Shown: positions 47,101 through 53,971 of the stretch, in pieces
Numbering within the stretch: position 1 is the stretch's first letter
Layout: each line of letters begins with the position of its first letter
DNA from: RDYZ01 sp964518905
GTDB lineage: Bacteria > Cyanobacteriota > Cyanobacteriia > Cyanobacteriales > Geitlerinemataceae
Length of the DNA stretch: 64,000 nucleotides
NCBI GenBank assembly: GCA_964518905.1
Contig: CAZFJL010000022.1
Location: forward strand, 1 to 64,000
Reading direction: 5' to 3'
Notes under the pieces: model-generated
What the model saw: only the letters and a program-made list of their open reading frames with translations
Database searches by the model: none
Told to the model about the DNA's origin: nothing
Position numbers and translations under genes: made by a program

Positions 47101-47694
47101 GTCTGCATCAGCGCCGAAAGAAAAGTTGGCAAAGGGGTCCGATTCTATATTTCCTGCATCGGCAAGCGGTTCGTCTAACGACTCCGCTCCAAATGGAGAT
47201 TCATCAAAACCATCAAAACTATCGAAATCCTCGTCTACATTGCTGCTTGCAAAGAAATCATCCTCCGTGCTGGAGGCGACAGCAGGATCGGCAGACCCAC
47301 GACCATTCATGGCCGCACTAGCATTGATATCGTCACTATCAAGACCTAGATCAGCATCAAATTCACCGTCGAGACCCACGGCGAGATCGGCTTGGAACGA
47401 TCCTCCCGAGGTTTCTGAATCAACGCGATCGACGTAGGCGATCCCGCTCTCGGCATATTCAATAAACTCCGGTTCGTCCGATAGTTCAAGAACGTACTGA
47501 TATTGCGATCGAGCATTCGGGTAATCCTGCATACCGCAGTAGACATGCCCGAGCAGAAGGCGCGTGCTGGGATCGTTGGGGTCGCGCGTCACCAACTCAC
47601 ACGCAATGTCAGCAGCCTCTTCGTAGCTGCCATCCATGTACGCCTGTTCGGCTCGTTGGTACTCCTGAACGAAGTCATCGGTGCTTGGTGCCAT
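44155..47694 (-). CDS. hmpD: HmpD/PilJ-type methyl-accepting chemotaxis protein with TPR head
   Basis: 1,179 residues. A TPR pair occupies residues 8-80 (AEQAYMDGSYEEAADIACEL, then LLLGHVYCGMQDYPNARSQY). An acidic, Phe-rich disordered stretch runs to about 690. Two membrane helices (about 706-730 and 755-780) are joined by only about 25 residues, so there is almost no external sensor domain. HAMP domains follow (FESISQGNLNARA, then VEGAARGDLTVTAEV). The signalling hairpin holds ISGIASRTNLLALNASIEAA and GRGFAIVADEVRQLADRSA, which contact CheA and CheW. It transmits signals for pilus polarity, phototaxis or hormogonium movement. AAAGC-type weak ribosome site plus GGGAAAG just upstream of the ATG. 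Confidence 0.93.
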   Translation of the reverse strand: MAPSTDDFVQEYQRAEQAYMDGSYEEAADIACELVTRDPNDPSTRLLLGHVYCGMQDYPNARSQYQYVLELSDEPEFIEYAESGIAYVDRVDSETSGGSFQADLAVGLDGEFDADLGLDSDDINASAAMNGRGSADPAVASSTEDDFFASSNVDEDFDSFDGFDESPFGAESLDEPLADAGNIESDPFANFSFGADADETAIGGNPMQAWAGEVSEDAAFAEGNNDDPYVATADGPIGIAQESDGFGEFEEEETQFGFDIVPDSDPGSSTAKTVVIPKDASSAPNPMSSFSEDETLLNDSGGFASVESELDGELDGDPSNNVFDSSAFDAGFENQDAFPDFELDSDLQVETSPTFKEASQPFPIAAADNTAINDFPSMPDNLLAGEMPDLVGDERNGDSFPTSDLDPEIDEIDFPQPFSEFEGFDEAPFQTALPSEFASSDFDESAFPDWTPQNRAPKSDTFSRFDTPTDIDPSFGQFDADTGGNTETYVMDPPPDSDFEDWDADIPHGNPISAQPQNSSLPFAANAIHVDDDDGTYIIPSADDDNFAAFDEGAFASDEFGGNGFDDVDDEGFEFDSFDSDFDASHDSGDRPNSNVSFLDNDDFDDFGDLDQVPSFETGASNADFGVEDFLDDPGMLSSSSSMSNTSFSELGDGSIMHDEELFSIAGQSDAVPSFGSSDNSVAETSSSSGIEQQGLLAFFENAPLRTKSWIAALVVGILSASAVASISHISSRRFVDDTTIAIEVRRQLLPKVQLIGLAMSLTSGLAGSSIAWILSRISASQVRRTTIGLTGAFESISQGNLNARAAVLSEDEFGQLSIKFNQMARVVFTTTNEAQRRAEEMEQAKEDLQRQVIRLLDDVEGAARGDLTVTAEVTADVLGAVADSFNLTIQNLREIVQQVKQAARQVSKGATDSESFARSLASDALRQAEELAATLNSVQVMTNSIQQVAKSAREAEDVARSASVTALKGGEAVERTVASILEIRETVAETTRKVKRLAESSQEISKIVALISGIASRTNLLALNASIEAARAGEAGRGFAIVADEVRQLADRSAKALKEIEQIVMQIQSETGSVMMAMEEGQQQVIGGTKLAEQAKRSLEDIIQVANRIDVLVRSIRADTVEQTETSRAVAQVMQAVELTAQETSQEAHRVSGSLQNLVGVSRDLLTSVERFRVEATD

Positions 47695-47824
47695 CTGCTT
47701 TCCCTAGCGTCACAGTCTTGGTGTCGATCGTATTCGATGTCATCCGTCAGGCGAGTCTCGATCGATTTCAATGTACCGCAGATCGAAAGCGGCGTAAGCG
47801 GTCAACGCACGTAGACGAATTGTC

Positions 47825-48361
47825 TTAGGCGGCCCAACGGGCTGACCGAAGCACAGAAATCCGATCAAGCAAGCTGAGTGTGACAACTTGCTCCTCTTCC
47901 TCAAAGACCCATTCGCCTTTAAGGAAAGGCGCCATCCCGTCCGGAGCGCTGGTTGAGGCTTGGAGGTTATCGATATCTAACCACTGCATCTTAACGATGC
48001 GATCGACAGCTAGACCCAGTATAGTGTCCTGATCTTCGACTGCAATGACGAAAAGCTGGGTTCGATCGGCATTAAGTGGCTTCGGATCACCGAGAAACTG
48101 ACCGAGATCCGCCACCCAGACCACGCGTCCCCTGACATTAAACGTTCCGAGCAAGAGCGGCGAAACGTTCGGCATTGGCGTGATTTGATCCGGCGACGGA
48201 TCGAACACCTCGTTAATTCCAACTGCGGGGAGTGCAAGCTGCTGTCCGGACGTCAGAGAAAAGCGGAGGTGTAACTCACCCTCCGGCGTCTCAAGCTGCT
48301 GAAACTCCGGAGCTTGATTTGAATCAGACGCACCCATCAAGAAGTCAGAATTGCCGATCAT
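47825..48361 (-). CDS. hmpC: HmpC/PilI-type CheW adaptor
   Basis: 178 residues, one CheW domain: LHLRFSLTSGQQLALPAVGI, then INEVFDPSPDQITPMPNVSP, LLGTFNVRGRVVWVADLGQF and LGLAVDRIVKM. It couples the MCP to the CheA-like kinase. It follows the cheY-like gene with 6 bp between stop and start, so the two are translated from one mRNA. Confidence 0.95.
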   Translation of the reverse strand: MIGNSDFLMGASDSNQAPEFQQLETPEGELHLRFSLTSGQQLALPAVGINEVFDPSPDQITPMPNVSPLLLGTFNVRGRVVWVADLGQFLGDPKPLNADRTQLFVIAVEDQDTILGLAVDRIVKMQWLDIDNLQASTSAPDGMAPFLKGEWVFEEEEQVVTLSLLDRISVLRSARWAA

Positions 48362-48367
48362 CCTATC

Positions 48368-48733
48368 CTAGCCTCGCAGCATCTGTTTGACGGTTCCGAC
48401 CAGCTCATTGGGCTGGAACGGTTTAGCAACGTAAGCATCTGCTCCCTGCTTCATGCCCCAGTAGCGATCGAACTCCTCGCCCTTCGAGGAACACATCACG
48501 ACCGGAACACCCTGCATACACGGATCTGCCTTCAGGCGACGACAAACCTCATAGCCATTCATGCGGGGCATGACAATATCGAGGATAACAAGATCCGGTG
48601 GATTACCCTGAATCTTATCCAGAGCTTCGATCCCATCTGTCGCTTCGATGACGGTGAGACCATTTGTTCTCAAGAGATCGGCAATCATTTCTCGCTGAGT
48701 TGCGCTATCTTCGATGACTAAAACCTTGCTCAT
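48368..48733 (-). CDS. hmpB: HmpB/PilH-type CheY response regulator
   Basis: 121 residues, a single receiver domain. Acid pocket VLVIEDSATQ, phospho-Asp in LVILDIVMPRMNGYEV, conserved Thr/Ser region VVMCSSKGE and Lys in AYVAKPFQPNEL are all present. There is no output domain. In the pil/hmp system this CheY-like protein sits between the PatA-like regulator and CheW and modulates the pilus motors or acts as a phosphate sink. Confidence 0.95.
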   Translation of the reverse strand: MSKVLVIEDSATQREMIADLLRTNGLTVIEATDGIEALDKIQGNPPDLVILDIVMPRMNGYEVCRRLKADPCMQGVPVVMCSSKGEEFDRYWGMKQGADAYVAKPFQPNELVGTVKQMLRG

Positions 48734-49280
48734 TTCTCTATTCCTGACTGTGTGTCGTGGCTGTAGACCACGGAACTCTCACGTTGTTGATTCGACATGA
48801 TCGATAGATATCAGTCAAGGACGACGTGATGATCGATACCTGACTAAATTTCGCCGGAGCGTCTGTGCTGCCTCGGAATGGATTCCATCACGAGACCGCA
48901 GCAAGTATCTAGCTTTACAAAATCAAATGATCTTGAGTCAAGGCGATCGCCTTGGATCTATTATCCTGCAAAGCCATAACCGTTTTGGTTCATCAACTCT
49001 GAGAGATTAACCTTAATGCATGTCCTAAATTAGGATGCCCACCCAGTTACGACTCTACATCTAACGACATTATATTTTCTTGAGGTCTGAGACAAACGTT
49101 ATCCCAGGGTTAACATCAAAAAGAACTCCAATCATCGCTTTACTTTAGTGTGAGATCGTCCCAACATCTGACATACGCTTTGCTGTTGCAGGCGCAACAT
49201 GGGGTGAGCCTTGCATGAGCAACGCCAGTATTCATCGGCGATCCAGACCGGCTGAATCTCACCTGAACCGAAAGACTCGT
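48734..49280. other. 547-bp non-coding stretch inside the chemotaxis cluster
   Basis: I see no gene here. The size suggests a separate promoter for the cheY-cheW-mcp-cheA genes rather than one transcript with the PatA-like gene. A short partly inverted pair TGGTCTACAGCCACGACAC-like sequence near 48,748-48,770 (gtggctgtagaccacg) can form a small hairpin (GTGG/CCAC). No promoter motif is clear. Confidence 0.4.
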
Positions 49281-50510
49281 CTAGGCAGACCCCCATTCCG
49301 GTTGAATCGCATCGCGAAACGCGGCTTCAAAATCGTCCGATCGGGTAATGCCAGGGCCAATATATTGCTCCAGCAACATCAATAACTCTTGTTCCGAAAA
49401 TGGTTTTGTTAGGTAGTCCGTAGCGCCGACCATGCGGGCTTTGACTCGATCGGTGAAACCGTCACGTCCGGTCAGCATAATAATCGGAACCTCGCGAAAC
49501 ACCCGCGATCGCCGCAGCATCGCACACAACTCGTAACCATCGGGTTCTGGCATCGTGATATCGCAGAGAATCAGATCCGGCTGAAGGGGGAAGAGTAGCG
49601 ACAGCGCCTTGAGCGACGAACCGATCGTCGAAATTTCGTAACCGTGCGGTTCGAGCATGATCTCGACCGACTTCCGAATCGTCCGTTCGTCATCGATACA
49701 AACAACGCGCGGCACGCTGTCCTCGGACTGTCGTAAGCGCAGTGTGCGCGATCGCTCATCCTTCGGCCATTGCAACTGCACAGCCCCGGTTTGAACGTAG
49801 GGATAGATCGCCTTGGCGATCGGGGCAATATCCCGATTGAGCGCTCGCGCCATGCGTCGAATCGAAGTCTTACCGTCAGCCACAGACGTTAAAGTCTTCA
49901 GGGCTTTTTCAGGCATTTTTTGCTGAAGCGTATCAAGATCGGCAATGAATGGACACTGCTCTGAGGATTGAATATGGGGATAAAATCGCTTCCAATCTTG
50001 GGTTTGCTGGATTGTCTTCGTCACCAGCGACGAAACCGGTAGCGTCATCAGCTGCGGCGCAAGCGCGGGGCCGAGGTCAAAGATGAATGATCCCTGGTGC
50101 AAGCTCAGTAGCTCAAACAAGGTCTCGCGCACCATCCGACAGAGGATAGTTCGGCCTTGAACTGGGGTTAGGTGATGGTTCTCAATGAGATACCAGAGAT
50201 AGGCATACTCATAGGTGTTCGTGGTGGTTAGTTCGGGGAACTCCACCGTATCGACGAGTGCTTCGAGCTGATAGAAGCGCAAGCAGTCGCGCAGCCGTTC
50301 GTTATGGCTTTGGGCGTCAGCAGCGTAAACGATCTGACCATTCACGAAGAAGACAAACCAGGATCGATCGAGCGCGTCGTGACTGGGGCGATCGCCACCT
50401 CGCGACGACGTTGGACGATAGGTCTCGATGAACAGTTCACCCGTCCGCTGTCCGAGGGCGATCAGTTGCAAAATACTGCGGATATCAATTTCGTTTAAAT
50501 TGCCCTGCAT
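49281..50510 (-). CDS. hmpA: HmpA/PilG-type PATAN response regulator (PatA-like)
   Basis: 409 residues. The N-terminal 270 residues are a PATAN (DUF4388) domain: MQGNLNEIDIRSILQLIALG, then TGELFIETY, FFVNGQIVYA, and RETLFELLSLHQGSFIFDLG. The receiver follows with acid pocket VVCIDDERTIRK, phospho-Asp in LILCDITMPEPDGYEL, IIMLTGRDG and YLTKPFSEQE. PatA-type regulators bind pilus motors or partners through PATAN in phototactic cyanobacteria. GGAG lies 5 bases before the ATG. The gene is divergent from hmpF, the arrangement also known in Nostoc. Confidence 0.93.
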   Translation of the reverse strand: MQGNLNEIDIRSILQLIALGQRTGELFIETYRPTSSRGGDRPSHDALDRSWFVFFVNGQIVYAADAQSHNERLRDCLRFYQLEALVDTVEFPELTTTNTYEYAYLWYLIENHHLTPVQGRTILCRMVRETLFELLSLHQGSFIFDLGPALAPQLMTLPVSSLVTKTIQQTQDWKRFYPHIQSSEQCPFIADLDTLQQKMPEKALKTLTSVADGKTSIRRMARALNRDIAPIAKAIYPYVQTGAVQLQWPKDERSRTLRLRQSEDSVPRVVCIDDERTIRKSVEIMLEPHGYEISTIGSSLKALSLLFPLQPDLILCDITMPEPDGYELCAMLRRSRVFREVPIIMLTGRDGFTDRVKARMVGATDYLTKPFSEQELLMLLEQYIGPGITRSDDFEAAFRDAIQPEWGSA

Positions 50511-51122
50511 GCGTTCTCCAGCGCCTATACGTTAGCCCGCTCTGTGCTTGCGGATCGGTCTAATTGAATCGGAATACCGTAGAACAGGTATTCATGAAAT
50601 GGTGACTATATTTTCTCAAGAGTCGGAAAATCTGCGCTACGGATCGACAGCGTTAGCATCACGGTATCCCTTTAAAAGTCAGCACGTAATATAGTGACCG
50701 GGTTATGTGCGGCGACGCTCGCAACTGATAACACAGGATAAATTCTGCTACATGCAGCGATCTCGCAACCTCAAGTGTAGTCCGAAGTTTCCCCGTTCGC
50801 GCTACATATCGCAATTCAATGCGCAATTTAGCGTCACTATAATTACCGACTTATGATGACTAAACGTTTTAAATCGGGCAAGATTGTCAGCAAGTAAAAA
50901 CAAGAGCTTGTAGACTGAGACGTAGCTCCAGGCATAAGCTGTAGTGAGTGATCGTGATCGAACAGCGTGGCGCTGCGCCCAACGTGCGATCGCTTCGGGT
51001 TAAAGGTCATGCGTGATCGCGCTCCGACCGCTTGGGTTTAAGACTCAAGTTTCGAGACGCCCTCAACAACGCGCGATACGAGCAAGTAGCACTTCAATTG
51101 GTTTGACAGAGGAAAGCAAAGC
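50511..51122. other. Divergent regulatory region between hmpA and hmpF
   Basis: 612 bp without a gene. The nonamer TATAGTGAC occurs at 50,690-50,698 and its exact reverse complement GTCACTATA at 50,833-50,841; a one-base variant (GTGACTATA, complement TATAGTCAC) lies at 50,602-50,610. These may be binding sites for a regulator of motility genes; none can be named. HIP1-like GCGATCG sites are dense toward hmpF. Confidence 0.4.
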
Positions 51123-52853
51123 GTGCTGTACCTAGCGGAAGTTCAAAAAAAAAGCGGCGTTTTCGGTAGCGGGAAAGCCGGACTCAAGCTCCTCGCCCAG
51201 CAGCGTAGCGAGCATAATTGGAGTCCGGCTTCCGGTGATGAAATCCCCTTTGATGACGCCACGACCTTTGGGGCTGGCGTGCTGGTGATGGTCGAAATTA
51301 GCCCCAACAAGCAGGTGCAAGGAGCACCCAAGGAGGCTGGGCCACAACTGGTGAAAATCTTGCAAGGTTTTTCGCGTTTTCAAGAAAAGACGAAAACTCA
51401 GGAAGAAGAGATCGATCAATGGAAAGCGTCGTTGACGTACCAGGCGGAGGAACTCAATCGCCGAGAGACCGAAATTCAAGGGCGTGAAGAGCAGGTCGAG
51501 CAAATTCAAGAGCAGCTTGATGCCCTAGCGGAACGCAAGGCCGAGATTGAAACTGAAACGAGTACGCTCGATAGTACCCGCCAAGAGTTAGATCAGAGTA
51601 AACAGGAGCTAGAAGCGGCCTGGATACAGTTTCAAGGTGAGCGGGAGAGTTTGACGCAACAGGCGAATCAAGCCGCTAGCCTGGATGCAGATCAAGCAAA
51701 TAGTCTGAAAGAATGGCTCGATTACTTAGCAGAAGTGGTCGCAACGTCTGGTGATCCGAGTGAGCCGATCGCGGCGATCGAAGCGCAAATCGAGGCTCAA
51801 CGGCAAAGCTGTAGCGATCGCCGACAACTGCTAGATGGCGACCGGCAACAGGTCGAAGCGTTTCAGGCGGATCGCGATCGGCTCAGTGGCGAGCTAGAAG
51901 CAACGCGCGACGCCTTGAGCAACCTGCAAGCTGAGTTCTATCGCGCGGAGGCCGGACGCAACAGCCAGCAAGCCGTGATCGAAGCCAAGCAACAGTTGGT
52001 GAACACCATTACCGAACGTTTGGCAGAGGCGGACACCTTAGCAACGGAAATTTCGCAACTGGCGGTCAGTGGCGGCGGGGATGATAGCGATCTCGGCGTT
52101 GATCTAAGTGAATTAGAACGATTGCCGCTGAACGAATTGCAGCAAAAAGTCCGTCAGCTTCAGGATGAACTGGAAAAAGGTTTCCGTTTCGTCAGCGATC
52201 AGGAGGAAGAATTGACCCTGCAACGCATGGATCTCAATGAACTTGAGACCAAGTTGGCGCGTGCGAATGATGCAGAGCGTGCCGATCTACAAACTGAGCT
52301 GGCTGATAGTCAAGAAAGTTTTAAGTTCCTCAATCAAACTTTGGTAGGGCAGCGACGTAATCTGCGTAAGCAAGAGCGGGGGATGAATCTGCACCAGATT
52401 GTGCTGTGGCGACGGTTGGGCAATCCTCCCGAAGCGACATCGTCGGGCGGCGGCACGATCGACACCAGCGTCATCACGGCTCAGTTGCAGCAGCGCAAAA
52501 CGGAACAGGCGGCGCTGCTTGCGACTCTTGAGACGGAGATTGCTGAACTCCAGGCAAATCTTGCGCATCTCGATACCGAGATGGCGGCGAAGCAGCAAGA
52601 GATTGACGCGCAGGTCAGTCAAGTGAATGAGAAAACGGAAGCTTTGGAGGTGGCAAAAGCGTCGCTAGAGCGTACAACCGAACGTATCGAAGCCCTCAGT
52701 GGTTTGCTCGATACGATCGAGGCGCAATTAACCGAGCTGGCTTCGGGCTGCGACAGTCTCAAGGAAAGTGCGGCGGCGGCAACGGAAGCGAAACAGTCTC
52801 AGGAAAATGCGATCGCCCAACTCCAAGAGGTGGTCAGCGGTCTAACAAGTTAG
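51123..52853 (+). CDS. hmpF: Pilus motility taxis protein HmpF
   Basis: 576 residues from a GTG start (VLYLAEVQKKSGVFGSGKAG) with GAGG about 10 bases upstream. The 90-residue globular head with LYLAEVQKK and SPASGDEIPFDDATTFGAG is the HmpF signature. The rest, about 450 residues, is coiled coil rich in Glu/Gln/Leu. HmpF localises to the poles with the pilus system and is needed for hormogonium motility and phototaxis in filamentous cyanobacteria. Divergent from hmpA as expected. Its TAG stop overlaps the TAA stop of convergent tilS in the bases TTAG. Confidence 0.92.
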   Translation: MLYLAEVQKKSGVFGSGKAGLKLLAQQRSEHNWSPASGDEIPFDDATTFGAGVLVMVEISPNKQVQGAPKEAGPQLVKILQGFSRFQEKTKTQEEEIDQWKASLTYQAEELNRRETEIQGREEQVEQIQEQLDALAERKAEIETETSTLDSTRQELDQSKQELEAAWIQFQGERESLTQQANQAASLDADQANSLKEWLDYLAEVVATSGDPSEPIAAIEAQIEAQRQSCSDRRQLLDGDRQQVEAFQADRDRLSGELEATRDALSNLQAEFYRAEAGRNSQQAVIEAKQQLVNTITERLAEADTLATEISQLAVSGGGDDSDLGVDLSELERLPLNELQQKVRQLQDELEKGFRFVSDQEEELTLQRMDLNELETKLARANDAERADLQTELADSQESFKFLNQTLVGQRRNLRKQERGMNLHQIVLWRRLGNPPEATSSGGGTIDTSVITAQLQQRKTEQAALLATLETEIAELQANLAHLDTEMAAKQQEIDAQVSQVNEKTEALEVAKASLERTTERIEALSGLLDTIEAQLTELASGCDSLKESAAAATEAKQSQENAIAQLQEVVSGLTS

Positions 52854-53878
52854 TGCTTGGATGGATCGAGGGCAACAATTTCTAGCCAATTACCGCAGAC
52901 TTCGACGATACGCGCACTGACGATTGGATCGGTGCGCGTTTTTTGTGGGGCATCGATCAGGGCGACGACTTTGGCAATTTGGGCGAAGTTTGGCGCACGA
53001 TCGAAGCTTTGTTCGAGCCACAGTCGCACGATGCGGCGCTGAATGGCGAGATGAAATGTTTTCAAGGTTGGACGGTGCAGACGATCACAACTGTCGCGAT
53101 CGCTGGCTTGGATCAGGCCATGAGCGGCGATCGCTTCTAAACAGTCGCGATCAACGGAGATCGCGTCGGAGGTGCGGGCGAGGGCGGCTTCGATTTTGGG
53201 GTTGAATTGATCCTGAAGGATGGGCAGGAGGCGGCGGCGGATGCGGTTGCGTGTGTAGGTTTCGTCGCGGTTGGTGGAGTCTTCCCAGATGGGTAAGCCG
53301 CGATCGGCGCAAAAGGCGGCGGTTTCGTGGCGGAAGATCTCGAACAGGGGGCGCACCAGTTGTGGTGTGGGTTTTAGGTTTGAGGCTGCTGATGCTGGGG
53401 TTTGAAATTCGTTGAGCGATCGCGATCGGGCGATCGCACTGAGGCCGTCGGTTCCGGTTCCGCGTAGCAGGTGGTGCAGCAAGGTTTCGGCGCGATCGCT
53501 GGCGGTGTGGCCAGTGGCGATGTGGGTTGCGCTGATGTCCTGGGCGATCGCGACAAGTTGGCGGTAGCGCCACGATCGGGCGTCGGCTTCGCTCGTCAGG
53601 GCAATATCGGCGGTGCGTTGGTGGTACGGTACGTCCCAGCGATCGGCGAGTGCGGCGACGAAGCGGGCGTTATCGGCGGAGTCGTCGCGCCAGCGGTGAT
53701 CGCAATGGCCGATCGTCAGTTGCCAGTCCCAGCGATCGGCGAGGTCGATGCAGCATTGGGCGAGGCAAATCGAGTCCTGGCCGCCGGAGACGGCGAGGAG
53801 AATGTGGCTCGATCGGGGAACCAGTGAATTTTGCTTGAGCTGTGTGTGAATTCGGGCATGGAGATCAGACCAAACCAT
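52850..53878 (-). CDS. tilS: tRNA(Ile)-lysidine synthetase
   Basis: 342 residues from the ATG at 53,878 (MVWSDLHARI); the frame is open to a TTG at 53,902. The PP-loop motif LLAVSGGQDSICLA and the IATGHTASDRAETLL motif identify TilS, which converts the wobble cytidine of the AUA-reading tRNA to lysidine. RNRIRRRLLPIL follows, giving the tRNA contact region. The C-terminal domain is short, as in cyanobacterial TilS. The enzyme is essential. Confidence 0.95.
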   Translation of the reverse strand: MVWSDLHARIHTQLKQNSLVPRSSHILLAVSGGQDSICLAQCCIDLADRWDWQLTIGHCDHRWRDDSADNARFVAALADRWDVPYHQRTADIALTSEADARSWRYRQLVAIAQDISATHIATGHTASDRAETLLHHLLRGTGTDGLSAIARSRSLNEFQTPASAASNLKPTPQLVRPLFEIFRHETAAFCADRGLPIWEDSTNRDETYTRNRIRRRLLPILQDQFNPKIEAALARTSDAISVDRDCLEAIAAHGLIQASDRDSCDRLHRPTLKTFHLAIQRRIVRLWLEQSFDRAPNFAQIAKVVALIDAPQKTRTDPIVSARIVEVCGNWLEIVALDPSKH

Positions 53879-53971
53879 CTCGCAATGTTGTATGACGACC
53901 AAGAGACGGACGAAGCACGGTTTACCGTCACCAAAATCAGCGTTTCACTTAACGGTTAAATCCCGATAAAT

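Noticed and set aside
48734..49280. A hidden gene between the PatA-like and CheY genes
   Set aside because: No open frame with a sensible start or composition; only non-coding features are seen.
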